DNA of 64,000 nucleotides. Source: DATKYQ01 sp964640665. Lineage in GTDB: Bacteria > Myxococcota > B64-G9. A program made the position numbers and the translations under genes. Of this stretch, positions 16,970 to 25,215 are shown in pieces (within the stretch, counting starts at the first letter, position 1; each line of letters opens with the position of its first letter). The DNA lies in assembly GCA_964640665.1 (NCBI GenBank), contig CAZXHT010000021.1:12067-76066 (forward strand), in the 5' to 3' direction. The notes under the pieces are model-generated. The model worked only from the letters and a program-made list of their open reading frames with translations. It was not told the DNA's origin and did no database searches.

Positions 16970-17899
16970 ATGCGTGATGTTATCAAGATAGCGGTGGTCG
17001 GAGCGGGGTATTTCGGTTCATACCACTGCCGGAAAATCGCCGGCCTTCCCGGGGCCAGGCTGGCTGCGGTGGTCGACATCGACGGTCGACGCGCCGCGGA
17101 GATTGCCGGCCGCCACGGAGCCGAGTCGTTCGCATCCCACACGGATCTGATCGGCCGGGTGGATGCGGCCGTCGTGGCCGTGCCGACTTCACGGCACCAC
17201 GCCGTAGCCGCCGATCTGCTGGCCGGCGGGATCCACCTGCTGGTGGAAAAACCGCTGGCCACCAGCGAGCGAGACGCGGAAGATCTCTGTCGCCTGGCCG
17301 ATGCGCGATCGCTCAAGTTGCAGGTCGGCCTGATCGAGCGCTTCAACCCGGCCGTGGTCGAGGCAGCCAGGGAGATCAAAGCGCCCCGCAAGATATCCAT
17401 GCAACGCAGCGGACCCTTTCCGGGCCGCGGGGGGGACAGCGACGTCGTCTTCGAATTGATGACCCACGATCTGGACATCCTCTTGCAACTCGCCGGGGCG
17501 CCCGTCAAGCGCGTCGCGGCCAGCGGTCGTGTCGTCTGCACCTCACATGTCGATGAGGCCGAGGCCGAGATCGAGTTCGCAAACGGTTTGATGGCTTCGA
17601 TATTTACATCCCGCGCGAGCGCCGACAAGGTGCGCCGCTTCACGGTCGAGGATTCCGTCGGAACGCTCGAGGTCAACCTGGCACAGGGAAGCCTGCTTCG
17701 CACGGTATTCCACGACGGCCGGCTGGTTCGCAAGCTGCGCGAGCTTCAACCGGCGGACGCCCTCCTCGAACAGGACCGCGCTTTTATCGAAGTTCTGCAA
17801 AACGGCCAGCGGCCGTTAGTCGGGGGCCGGGCCGGCAAGGCGGTCGTCAGCCTGGCCGCCCGCGTCCTTCTGAGCATTCAGAGCGGAGACGGTTGTTGA
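16970..17899 (+). CDS. Gfo/Idh/MocA-family oxidoreductase (GnnA-like context)
   Basis: 309 aa from the ATG at 16970, which begins directly before the Rossmann strand. The NAD(P) motif VGAGYFGSYH is at residues 8-17, followed by the family blocks VVAVPTSRHH and LVEKPLATSE (with the EKP lysine), and the C-terminal GFO fold (MTHDLDILLQLAG, with the histidine expected in the active site). Immediately upstream of lpxB with a TGATG overlap. In other bacteria an oxidoreductase in this place is GnnA, which oxidises UDP-GlcNAc at C3 so that a transaminase can make the diamino sugar for amide-linked lipid A. No GnnB transaminase is in the window, so this role is inferred. Confidence 0.85.
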   Translation: MRDVIKIAVVGAGYFGSYHCRKIAGLPGARLAAVVDIDGRRAAEIAGRHGAESFASHTDLIGRVDAAVVAVPTSRHHAVAADLLAGGIHLLVEKPLATSERDAEDLCRLADARSLKLQVGLIERFNPAVVEAAREIKAPRKISMQRSGPFPGRGGDSDVVFELMTHDLDILLQLAGAPVKRVAASGRVVCTSHVDEAEAEIEFANGLMASIFTSRASADKVRRFTVEDSVGTLEVNLAQGSLLRTVFHDGRLVRKLRELQPADALLEQDRAFIEVLQNGQRPLVGGRAGKAVVSLAARVLLSIQSGDGC

Positions 17900-19020
17900 T
17901 GGCCGGGGCGGCTGTTTCGATCTTGATGGTGGCGGGGGAAGCATCGGCGGACTCTCACGGGGCCAAGGTGATCGCACGCCTGACCGAGCGCCTGCCGGGG
18001 GCGAGCTGTTTCGGCCTTGGCGGCGAGCGCATGCAGGCCGCAGGCTTACGTCCTGTGGCGGATCCGTCGGTCTTGAACGTGGTCGGCATCAGCGAGGCGC
18101 TTTGCGGGCTTTGGAAGATAAGGCGGGTGTTCAAGAGGGTAATGAAAGAAGTCGAGCAACGCGCCCCGCTGGTAGCCTTGCTAATGGACCTTCCGGATTT
18201 CAACCTGCGACTTGCCCGCAGGCTGAAGCGCGTCGGCGTGCCCGTGATCTACTACATTGCCCCCCAGGCTTGGGCATGGCGACGAGGCCGGGTGCGGCAG
18301 ATCCGCCGCCGGGTGGAGCGTCTGCTTGTGGTGTTTCCCTTCGAGGAACGTTTTTTTTCACGCTACGGCATCCCGGTGGAGTTCGTCGGACATCCGCTCG
18401 CTGAAGATGCGCAGGCTGATTCCGTCGTCCACCCTGGGCGGGTGGTTCTGCTTCCGGGTAGCCGGACCCGGGAGATCGAGCGCCTGCTGCCCGCGCTGCT
18501 GGGCGCCGCCGGTATTATCGAAGACCTCGAGCCCGACCTGCAGTTCGTGCTGCCGCTGGCACCGGGCCTGGATGGCGATTTCGTGCGGCGCGAGATCCGG
18601 CGATCGGGATTGGATGTGCGTCTCTCGGAGGCAGGTGCCGCTTGTGAGCTTGCCGGCGCGCGCCTGGCGCTGGCCGCCTCGGGAACGGTGACCCTGGAGG
18701 CCGCCCTGGCTGGTGTTCCGGCCGTGGTGGTCTACCGGGTTTCCCGTCTGACCCATGCCATGGTGCGCCCTTTTTTCAGGCTACGGCATGTGTGCATCGT
18801 GAACATCCTGGCCGATCGTCGACTTCTCCCGGAACTTCTCCAGGGCCGGGCCCGGGCCGAGGAAATTGCATCTGCGGCCCTGCCCCTGCTGCAGGACGGG
18901 CAGCCTCGGGAAGAGGCCCTGAGTGGTTTAAGAACGGTAAGCGCGATGCTGGGAACCTCCCGTTCGTCCGAGAGGGTTGCCGAAATAATCGCCGGCTACG
19001 CGCCAGGAGAGGCCAAGTGA
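17899..19020 (+). CDS. lpxB: Lipid-A-disaccharide synthase
   Basis: 373 aa, normal length, GT19 family. It joins UDP-2,3-diacylglucosamine and lipid X to form the lipid A disaccharide at the inner face of the inner membrane. Visible landmarks: VAGEASADSHGA at the N-terminus, FGLGGERMQAAG, the NVVGISEAL block, DLPDFNLRLAR, YYIAPQAWAWRRGR, FVGHPLAED, LPGSRTREI, and SGTVTLEAAL. The ATG overlaps the end of the oxidoreductase gene, and the stop overlaps the GTG start of the next gene. Confidence 0.97.
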   Translation: MAGAAVSILMVAGEASADSHGAKVIARLTERLPGASCFGLGGERMQAAGLRPVADPSVLNVVGISEALCGLWKIRRVFKRVMKEVEQRAPLVALLMDLPDFNLRLARRLKRVGVPVIYYIAPQAWAWRRGRVRQIRRRVERLLVVFPFEERFFSRYGIPVEFVGHPLAEDAQADSVVHPGRVVLLPGSRTREIERLLPALLGAAGIIEDLEPDLQFVLPLAPGLDGDFVRREIRRSGLDVRLSEAGAACELAGARLALAASGTVTLEAALAGVPAVVVYRVSRLTHAMVRPFFRLRHVCIVNILADRRLLPELLQGRARAEEIASAALPLLQDGQPREEALSGLRTVSAMLGTSRSSERVAEIIAGYAPGEAK

Positions 19021-19751
19021 GTCTTTCGGTCATCAAGCCCGCGACTTGCGATACGCTGGTGGTTGTCCCGACCTATTGCGAGAAAGACATGATCGTCGAG
19101 GTCGTCTCGGCCATTGCCGCCAGCGTCAACTGCGACGTGCTGGTCGTCGATGACGACAGTCCCGATGGAACCGCCTCGCTGGTGCGTGGAACCTTCGCCG
19201 ACGATGCGCGCGTATCGTTGCTCTGCCGCCGGGGTCTGCCCAGGGGCCTCGGTGCGGCCTACCGCGACGGTTTTACGCTGGCGCTCGAGGCGGGCTATGC
19301 GTACATCGTTCAGATGGACGCCGATTTCTCGCATGATCCGGGACGCCTTCCTGACATGCTGGCGCAAGCCCACCAGGCCGACCTTGTCATAGGTTCGCGT
19401 TACATGGCCGGCGGAAACACCGCCGGCTTCGGTCGCCTGCGGCGCCTGGTGAGCAAGGGGGGCTCCTGGTACGCGCGCCGCGTGTTGGGGCTTCCCGTCA
19501 GGGATGTGACCGGAGGCTTCAAGTGCTGGCGGGCCGAGGCGCTGGCGGCGGTGGATGTCGCCTCGACGACGTCCCGGGGCTTCGCCTTTCAGATCGAGAT
19601 GAACCAGCGCGCGCACCGGCGCGGTCTGAAGATCGTCGAGCTGCCGATCAGTTTTTCAGACAGGCGCCGGGGCTCTTCGAAGATGTCGGGAAAGATTTTC
19701 ATCGAGGGCCTCATTGCCGTCTGGCGCCTGCGGAAAACGAGGCGCAAATGA
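19017..19751 (+). CDS. Polyprenol-phosphate mannose synthase-like GT2
   Basis: 244 aa from a GTG that overlaps the lpxB stop, with GGAGAGG six bases upstream. It has all the marks of DPM1/Ppm-type glycosyltransferases: VVPTYCEKD, VVDDDSPDGTA, IVQMDADFSHDP (DxD metal site), GSRYMAGGNTAGF, DVTGGFKCWR, FAFQIEMNQRA, and SKMSGKIFIEGL. It has no C-terminal membrane domain. The expected reaction is transfer of mannose (or another hexose) from its nucleotide to a polyprenyl phosphate on the cytoplasmic face. The next gene encodes the kind of GT-C enzyme that uses such a donor, so the pair probably works together. Confidence 0.88.
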   Translation: MSLSVIKPATCDTLVVVPTYCEKDMIVEVVSAIAASVNCDVLVVDDDSPDGTASLVRGTFADDARVSLLCRRGLPRGLGAAYRDGFTLALEAGYAYIVQMDADFSHDPGRLPDMLAQAHQADLVIGSRYMAGGNTAGFGRLRRLVSKGGSWYARRVLGLPVRDVTGGFKCWRAEALAAVDVASTTSRGFAFQIEMNQRAHRRGLKIVELPISFSDRRRGSSKMSGKIFIEGLIAVWRLRKTRRK

Positions 19752-21214
19752 ACACGGCCGGGCCAGGCTCTTACGTCGTCCGCTTCTGGATCGTGCTCGG
19801 CGCTTTTGCGTTGTTACGCGCCTGGTTCGCGGCCGGCGTCGATTTGAGCCCCGATGAGGCCTACTACTACGAATGGTCGACTTCGCTTCAGTGGGGCTAT
19901 TTCGATCACGGGCCGCTGGTCGCCTGGCTGATTCGTTTGGGTACCCTCGTCGCCGGACACACGGAGTTGGGTGTCAGGCTGGGTGCGATCTTGTGTTCGT
20001 GTCTCACTTGCTGGATGGTTTTCCTGGTTGTACGCGAGTTGCTAAACGACGAGAGGCATGCTTTCTGGGTAGCGCTTCTGATGTGCGTCTGCCCGATTTT
20101 CGCGGTCGGAGCCGTGGTGCATACGCCGGATGCCGCCCTGGCGGCCGCCTGGTCGCTGGCCGCCTGGTTCGCGCTGCGAGCCTATCGGGACGGCCGGATG
20201 TGGCACTGGATTGGCATGGGTGCCAGCGTCGGCCTGGCGGTGTTGGCCAAGCTGACAGGTCTGTTTTTCATTGTCGGCCTGGCGCTGTTTTTATTCTCGT
20301 GCCAGGCCGGGCGCCAGAGGCTCAAAGGCCCGGGTCCGGCCATGGCGCTGCTTGTGGCGGCAGTCATGGCGATGCCCATGCTGTTGTGGAACGGAGCGCA
20401 TCAGGGCGGATCCCTGACCTTTCAGTTGCAGCACGCCACCGGCTGTGTGGCTTTTCTCCCCGAGGGCTTGTTGTCTTTTCTCGGCGGACAACTCGGAGTA
20501 TTGAGTCCCTTCCTGTTCGTCTGGGTTACGCTGTTTTTCGTTTTCGCCTGGCGCAGGGCAACCCGCTTCGGGCGCCCGGAGGCATTCTTGCTCTGGTGTC
20601 TAGGCGCGCCTCTGTTTTTTGGATTGCTGCTTTTATCTGTGGTTCACAAGGTCGAGGCCAACTGGCCGGCGGTGGCGTATATAACGGCCCTGCCGGGGGC
20701 GGTCTGGGCGTGGACAGGGGGGCTTTGGTACTTGCGCAGGCAAAGGCTCTGGTATGCCATGACCGCTGGCCTGGCACTGCTTATCAGCCTGGCAATTCAC
20801 CTGCAAACGATCCAACCTTTTCTGCCGATCGATCCCGGGCGCGACCCCACCGCCAGGTTGCGGGGATGGAGTGAGCTTTCGGCCGAGGCGGCTGGCGAGG
20901 CCGTCAAGCTTGGGGCTGGGTTGGCCAGTGAAGGCTATGCTCCCGTCAGTGAGTTACGATTCTACGCCTGGCAAGAAGTCGTCTATGAACCTTCCGCGAC
21001 CCGTCTGTCGCAATACGATCTCTGGCCGCAGGACATCAGGCCCGCGAATTTGCTGTATCTCCAGCCGCTGACAAGCCCCGTGCCCCCACGTGTCTGCGCG
21101 GGCGCGCGAGACAGGTGGCTGCTCGACAAGGGCTTGGCGGCGAAATCATGGCGCGCGGCCCGATACCGCTGGTGGGTCTGCGAGGGTGTGAAATACGCGC
21201 GGGGACGACAATGA
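19748..21214 (+). CDS. GT39-type (ArnT-like) membrane glycosyltransferase
   Basis: 488 aa with about ten to eleven membrane helices. The first periplasmic loop has LSPDEAYYYEW and FDHGPLVAWLIRLG, the Asp-Glu and Asp-His-x-Pro features of GT39 enzymes that take a sugar from polyprenyl phosphate outside the membrane. The C-terminal soluble part is short. Overlaps the neighbouring genes by four bases on both sides. Substrate cannot be read from sequence; adjacency to lpxB suggests lipid A. Confidence 0.85.
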   Translation: MNTAGPGSYVVRFWIVLGAFALLRAWFAAGVDLSPDEAYYYEWSTSLQWGYFDHGPLVAWLIRLGTLVAGHTELGVRLGAILCSCLTCWMVFLVVRELLNDERHAFWVALLMCVCPIFAVGAVVHTPDAALAAAWSLAAWFALRAYRDGRMWHWIGMGASVGLAVLAKLTGLFFIVGLALFLFSCQAGRQRLKGPGPAMALLVAAVMAMPMLLWNGAHQGGSLTFQLQHATGCVAFLPEGLLSFLGGQLGVLSPFLFVWVTLFFVFAWRRATRFGRPEAFLLWCLGAPLFFGLLLLSVVHKVEANWPAVAYITALPGAVWAWTGGLWYLRRQRLWYAMTAGLALLISLAIHLQTIQPFLPIDPGRDPTARLRGWSELSAEAAGEAVKLGAGLASEGYAPVSELRFYAWQEVVYEPSATRLSQYDLWPQDIRPANLLYLQPLTSPVPPRVCAGARDRWLLDKGLAAKSWRAARYRWWVCEGVKYARGRQ

Positions 21215-21540
21215 ACGACTTGCCTCCCGGACAAGCTGAAAGGCCCGAGCGGATGTCCCGGGCCGCCTATCTCGGGGCCGCGGCCGGACTGGTGGTGGGG
21301 GTGATCGTGATCGAGTCGCTTGCCGCCTTGATGGTTGGTTTGGCAGGGGTATATACCGCCCAAGTCATATGGGAGGTAGGCTCGCCCCTGGCCGGCCTGC
21401 TGGGAGCGATTGCTGGCGCCTTCGGATTTCATCGTGTCTTTCGCGGGCAGTTCCTGGCGCCGCTCGCGATTCTGCTGATGATTCTCTTGCTGGCAGCCAT
21501 GACGGCTTTCTACTGGATTGGTTTTCCCTGGGCTGTTTGA
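21211..21540 (+). CDS. Small membrane protein, end of lpxB operon
   Basis: 109 aa, not recognised. Three hydrophobic stretches (about 22-45, 50-66, 82-105) with short loops; the first 20 residues are polar. ATG overlaps the stop of the GT39 gene (ATGA), so it is translationally coupled and likely serves the same envelope pathway. No motif suggests an enzyme. Confidence 0.75.
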   Translation: MNDLPPGQAERPERMSRAAYLGAAAGLVVGVIVIESLAALMVGLAGVYTAQVIWEVGSPLAGLLGAIAGAFGFHRVFRGQFLAPLAILLMILLLAAMTAFYWIGFPWAV

Positions 21541-21613
21541 CAGTTGCGAGCCTGGGTGCTAGCTTCCCCGGAGTTCGAGTCCGCTTGCTGAACCGCAAAG
21601 ATGGAGTACATAG

Positions 21614-21847
21614 ATGGAAGACAAAGAGAAAATCGAGAAAGTGATCGAGGAGAAGATCCGCCCTTACCTGGAAGCTGACGGGGGAGGACTCGAATTGGTC
21701 GGGTTCGACGCCGAGAGCGGAGAAGTCCAGGTGCGCCTGGTTGGAGCCTGCGCCGGTTGTCCCGGGGCGCAGATGACTGTTTCCATGGGTATCGAGGCTG
21801 TTTTGAAAGAGGAGTTCCCCGAAGTAAAGCGCGTCGTGGCCGTCTGA
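21614..21847 (+). CDS. NifU C-terminal-domain iron-sulfur scaffold protein
   Basis: 77 aa, the usual size of a free Nfu domain. It begins with EKVIEEKIRPYLEADGGGLEL and carries the CAGCPGA cysteine pair (CxxC) that holds a shared 4Fe-4S cluster in an Nfu dimer. It would deliver clusters to apoproteins such as the Nth enzyme. A GGAG site lies seven bases before the ATG. Independent of the upstream operon (73-base gap). Confidence 0.93.
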   Translation: MEDKEKIEKVIEEKIRPYLEADGGGLELVGFDAESGEVQVRLVGACAGCPGAQMTVSMGIEAVLKEEFPEVKRVVAV

Positions 21848-21875
21848 ATTTTCTGTGGCGGGTGTTTCCTGAATA

Positions 21876-22541
21876 TTATTTCAGGCCCTCGTTGTTTCTC
21901 AGCGCCTGATCCTTGATCGAATCGAGGCTGCGTAAGTTCAGGCGCTTATGTTCTGCTTGGCGCTGGGCCTCCGAGCTGGCGCGCCATTTAGCAATACCAA
22001 AAGCGGCGCCGCCCAATAACGCGACGATCGTAAGAACGATGGCCGCAATCTTGATCTGGCGTTTGTAAGAGCGTCTGGGACGTGAGACCGTGACCGGCTT
22101 GTAGCGCGACTTTTCACGTCGCACGGGTTTGTGATCGGAGTCTTTGAGGTGAGCGGAAGGACCGGCCGAGCCCGGCAGGCCTGGAGCCTGTGGTGGTTGA
22201 TCCGTCGCATCGGGAGCCGCTGGAGGTTGTGTGACTTCCTGGATTTTTTCTGCGGGTTTTTGAGTTTCACTCACAACCGGAGTTTCGGAATCGCCCACGC
22301 CACCCAGATCGACCATGCCGAAATCCACGGAGGCCGGTGCATTCGTTGTCACCGGGATCTCCCGGGTTTGTGATTCCGGCGCCGGTTGGTTAGCGTTGAG
22401 CGGTAAGATTTTTATACCCGAGCCCTTGTTTTGCTGGGCAGCCCCGGCATGCTGCAGCACGGCCTGCTCCGCGCGCCTTGCTGCCGCGGAAAGTTCATCG
22501 CTCCTGCCCTTTTTGGCATCGTCGCCATCGTTCGATCTCAT
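21876..22541 (-). CDS. Hypothetical single-pass membrane protein
   Basis: 221 aa, not recognised. A polar, Pro/Ala/Gln-rich N-terminal region (1-145) is followed by a basic stretch (RREKSRYKPVTVSRPRRSYK), one membrane helix at about 164-185 (IAAIVLTIVALLGGAAFG), and a short helical tail. With the N-terminus in the cytoplasm and a basic patch before the helix, it would have a short periplasmic tail. It is divergent from the PilZ gene. The composition resembles linker-rich anchoring proteins rather than enzymes. Confidence 0.7.
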   Translation of the reverse strand: MRSNDGDDAKKGRSDELSAAARRAEQAVLQHAGAAQQNKGSGIKILPLNANQPAPESQTREIPVTTNAPASVDFGMVDLGGVGDSETPVVSETQKPAEKIQEVTQPPAAPDATDQPPQAPGLPGSAGPSAHLKDSDHKPVRREKSRYKPVTVSRPRRSYKRQIKIAAIVLTIVALLGGAAFGIAKWRASSEAQRQAEHKRLNLRSLDSIKDQALRNNEGLK

Positions 22542-22615
22542 GCGTTCTCCTGCCCTGAATTGCTCTTGTATTACGAACGATTATACAGACGAGTGTCGGG
22601 GGTGCAACAATATTC

Positions 22616-22643
22616 TTGACCTTGTAGGGTTATGTAGTATAAA
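22616..22643 (+). promoter_or_regulatory. Sigma-70-type promoter of the PilZ gene
   Basis: TTGACC and TATAAA are separated by 16 bases, 30 bases upstream of the PilZ ATG. GTAGT and ACTAC arms (about 22634-22650) form an inverted repeat across the -10 box, which could be an operator. Confidence 0.5.
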
Positions 22644-22672
22644 CTACTACAATATCCGACACGGGAGGATTC

Positions 22673-23080
22673 ATGACCAGGATTATGGAAGACAGGCGCG
22701 GGGCAGAACGACGTCCATTCAGGGAAGGCCGCAGGCGCTATCCCAGGGTACGCCTGGCGCTTCAGGGGTTCTACTCGAGCGACGACAGGGCGCTTTTCTT
22801 ATCGAGCCGCAACGTCAATCTCCGGGGCGTCTTTGTTCCCACGGTCGTTCCCGACAGGATCGGCTCGCGCGCGACATTGCGTATCGATACGCCGGGGAAT
22901 GTGGCCATGCTGAAGATTCCCGCCCGAGTCGTCTGGTCGAACGCGGATCCGCAAAGAGGGCCTCTGGGCATGGGACTCCGCTTCGAGGGTCTTTCAGGCT
23001 GGAGGTTGAAACGGATTGCCTCGTTGCTGGTCAAGCGGGCGGGGCTAAGTGCGTTGCCGGGCACCAAAATAAGCTTTTGA
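22673..23080 (+). CDS. PilZ-domain protein
   Basis: 135 aa. A very basic N-terminus holds the RRRYPR motif (an RxxxR-type c-di-GMP contact) before the barrel, and NVNLRGVFV corresponds to the second D/NxSxxG motif with serine replaced by asparagine. GMGLRFEGL is the usual last barrel strand. Family knowledge: PilZ domains change activity of partners when c-di-GMP binds. GGGAGG sits five bases before the ATG at 22673. Single-gene unit with its own promoter; no neighbour indicates the partner. Confidence 0.85.
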   Translation: MTRIMEDRRGAERRPFREGRRRYPRVRLALQGFYSSDDRALFLSSRNVNLRGVFVPTVVPDRIGSRATLRIDTPGNVAMLKIPARVVWSNADPQRGPLGMGLRFEGLSGWRLKRIASLLVKRAGLSALPGTKISF

Positions 23081-23148
23081 TTCGATGCAACCCTGTGGTA
23101 CCTTGTTCGTCCAACTAAGGCAGAAGGTTCCTAAACCCGCAAGGTACT

Positions 23149-24096
23149 ATGGCGCAACAAGGTTCCAGCGGCAGGCCCGAGGCAAGTAAATTAGAACCAC
23201 CCGCCGGTGAGTGGCTCTTCAAGCTACATGACGAAGTGCTCGGTCCCGTCCCCGCGGCCGAGATCATCGAAAAGATGTTGACGGGCGAGGTCGACGAATC
23301 AACCGGGATCTCGCTGGCCGAGGGCGAGTGGAAGACCATTCAGGCGGTCAAGGCTTTCCACCCGTTCCTCTACCAGGCCAAGGCGAAGATCCGCGCGCAA
23401 AGGGCCAGGCTGGAAGCCGAGTGCGCCGCGCGCAAGCGAAAGAATCGCAACATGATCAACGTGGGCATCGGAGCGGCGATACTGGTCGCGCTGAGCTTTG
23501 CGGCTTCCTACCTGATCATCGTCAATCGCCCCTGGAGAGGCGGAGAGGTGTTGACGGCCTGGGCATCGAGGCATGTTCCCCTGCTGTCCATCCCGGCGGC
23601 GAGAGCCGCTACCAGGAAGAGCGCTGAAGACGACTCGGCCATCAACATCGATCAGATTCTGATTGACGATGCCCCGACTCTGGTGGCCATCAGGGCGACG
23701 AAGAAAAAGAAAAAGCACCCGGGAAAGAAAAAGATCGTCGAGAAGCCTGAGCACGACGGCAAGACAGGCAAGCAGCCCAAGGAGGTCAAGATCGCCTCCA
23801 CCGGCAAGCTGTCCAACGAAGAGATCACCGGCTTGGTCTATTCCAAGAGCAACCTGCGCAGGTTATATGGGTGCCTGCAAAGGGAGATCAGACGCAACAG
23901 CGATCTGGCTTCTCCGGTGGTGATCGATTTTACCATTGCCAACGACGGGCACATCAGCCGGGTACGCATGGAAAGCCCGGGGCTCGATGGAGGGTCGTTG
24001 CACAGGTGTTTCCGCCAGAAGCTGACCTCATTGAAGTTCCGCGCCTTCAGCGGCCAGGTGCGCAACGTGACGATGCCCTTCAATTTCAAGCGTTGA
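23149..24096 (+). CDS. GYF_2 / AgmX-PglI C-terminal domain membrane protein
   Basis: 315 aa. Residues 15-75 form a GYF_2 domain (WLFKLHDEVLGPVPAAEI, then DESTGISLAEGEWKTI). One membrane helix lies at about 101-123, then a Lys-rich linker (KKKKKHPGKKK). Residues 218-315 form a TonB-like AgmX/PglI C-terminal domain (LRRLYGCLQREIRRNSDL, FTIANDGHISRVRM, a Cys-containing CFRQKL helix, and the end VTMPFNFKR). Proteins of this build are common in myxobacteria, some in gliding and adventurous motility loci. It may transduce energy or force from cytoplasm to periplasm; that is inferred. Its 3' end has a partial copy at 25216-25251. Confidence 0.85.
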   Translation: MAQQGSSGRPEASKLEPPAGEWLFKLHDEVLGPVPAAEIIEKMLTGEVDESTGISLAEGEWKTIQAVKAFHPFLYQAKAKIRAQRARLEAECAARKRKNRNMINVGIGAAILVALSFAASYLIIVNRPWRGGEVLTAWASRHVPLLSIPAARAATRKSAEDDSAINIDQILIDDAPTLVAIRATKKKKKHPGKKKIVEKPEHDGKTGKQPKEVKIASTGKLSNEEITGLVYSKSNLRRLYGCLQREIRRNSDLASPVVIDFTIANDGHISRVRMESPGLDGGSLHRCFRQKLTSLKFRAFSGQVRNVTMPFNFKR

Positions 24097-24160
24097 TCCC
24101 GTATCGACCGCGCCGCAGCGCACCCAATGCCCAGAGCGCCACCTTCTCCAATCCCGCTGG
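24086..24160 (-). pseudogene. Remnant of a MYXO-CTERM-like tail
   Basis: On the minus strand, 24 codons after a stop read PAGLEKVALWALGALRRGRY and then GINA, ending at a TGA that overlaps the AgmX-type stop region. The hydrophobic stretch, ALRRGR and the terminal Ala-stop align with the tail of the subtilase gene (ALRRGRVVTKA-stop). No longer attached to a gene; best read as a leftover of a convergent gene similar to the subtilase. Confidence 0.45.
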
Positions 24161-24334
24161 TCAAAATAGCACTCACCAATATCGGCGAAACCCTCAGGCG
24201 CTTCCTGAACTGACAAGCCGGTCCAGACCCTCTTCCGGTCAAATCTGCTACTGATATCGCTCATGAAACAATGCTGGTTCTAACAGGAAAAATGGGGCGT
24301 GATTTTTTTGATGTCACCACCGTATTATCCGGAG

Positions 24335-24354
24335 TATAATGATTCTGCAGAATC
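24335..24354 (+). promoter_or_regulatory. TATAAT box abutting a perfect 14-bp palindrome
   Basis: TATAAT (24335-24340) is followed at once by GATTCTGCAGAATC (24341-24354), which is its own reverse complement. A weak -35 (TGTCAC at 24312) is 17 bases upstream. The palindrome would cover the start of transcription, as an operator does. Confidence 0.4.
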
Positions 24355-24517
24355 CGGGATCGGCACCTTGAAAACATACGCGCACACCCAAAAGGCGGGT
24401 GCTGTTTGACTGCGCTGTCACGAATCGGCCCGGAACAGTCGGCCTGGGGAGTGGACCTGTGATGACAACACGGATTACTTTCAATTCGAAGGAGGCGAAT
24501 TACAGGCTTGCCAGCAC

Positions 24518-24543
24518 TCGGGAAGCGTTTTTTTGCTTCCCGA
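24518..24543 (+). repeat. Perfect 9-bp inverted repeat with T-rich loop
   Basis: TCGGGAAGC and GCTTCCCGA flank GTTTTTTT. No T tract follows the stem, so it is not a standard terminator; it lies 44 bases before the next ATG and could shape a leader RNA. Confidence 0.45.
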
Positions 24544-24587
24544 CGTGGTCCACCAATTAAATCGAAATTTTGGTCAAGGATTGAGCG

Positions 24588-25133
24588 ATGACCACAAGAG
24601 ATGTCTCTTTAGATAACGAATTAGATCGAAATTGTGATTTTAATCTTGTTGAGCATAAATTTATGACGAACCCCTGCACTCCTCCTATCGGCGAAGACGA
24701 AATTAATGTCATCCGTATAAATGCACCAGAGATTGTCTGTTTTGATGCTGATCCGAGTACAATAGAGTATCTTGATGAACGGAATTTAACATTTTATTTA
24801 TGCGGCAATTGCGCATTTTCGGCTGGAATCAAAACAACCTTAGGAATTGAGGATCACTTTACTTATGCGATGATTTATACTGCATCAGACATAAACAGAT
24901 CTATCAGCTATTCAGGCCAATTTCCGATTCGCGGTTCTCGGATGCAAAAACCAGCAGAATTAAAATCAAATGTTTCCCTTCCTTCAGATCTAATTATTGG
25001 CGAACGATTTAACCCAAACTTAGCAGAAGTCTTTCAGCTGCCTCCGGTAGAGACCGAATATTTTATCCATGTTTCATTGGGTCCTTACAAATCAAACATT
25101 CTAAAGGTTGCGGTTAAGCAAAAGATAGAGTGA
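24588..25133 (+). CDS. Hypothetical AT-rich protein, likely acquired
   Basis: 181 aa, not recognised. Base composition and codon use (many AAT, ATT, GAT, AAA codons) differ sharply from all neighbours. No signal peptide or membrane helix. The sequence is beta-rich, with two short cysteine-containing turns (CFDADPS and LCGNCAFSAG) and a C-terminal strand EYFIHVSLGPYKSNILKVAV, suggesting an Ig-like or jelly-roll end. No ribosome site of note. It lies in an island flanked by degenerate copies of a convergent gene junction, which supports transfer or replacement. Confidence 0.6.
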   Translation: MTTRDVSLDNELDRNCDFNLVEHKFMTNPCTPPIGEDEINVIRINAPEIVCFDADPSTIEYLDERNLTFYLCGNCAFSAGIKTTLGIEDHFTYAMIYTASDINRSISYSGQFPIRGSRMQKPAELKSNVSLPSDLIIGERFNPNLAEVFQLPPVETEYFIHVSLGPYKSNILKVAVKQKIE

Positions 25134-25215
25134 TCTGCGCATAATTTTAGGTATACTGGAATATACATGCCGGCATCAGGAATAACGGTTAGTTGCTATC
25201 CATTCGTCTATTTTG

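Larger units (their letters stand above)
24097..24587. other. 491-base gap with promoter-like box, palindrome and hairpin
   Basis: No convincing gene is seen. The first 70 bases contain the tail remnant. TATAAT lies at 24335-24340, immediately followed by a perfect 14-bp palindrome, and a 9-bp hairpin lies at 24518-24543. A 32-codon frame from 24462 has no recognisable product. The gap leads into the AT-rich gene at 24588 and may be its long leader. Confidence 0.5.

Noticed and set aside
21560..21600. GGAGTTCGAGTCC, which resembles a tRNA T-arm
   Set aside because: The 73-base gap holds no acceptor, D or anticodon stems that pair, so it is not a tRNA.
24462..24560. 32-codon frame in the long gap
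   Set aside because: Too short, crosses the hairpin, no ribosome site and no recognisable peptide.
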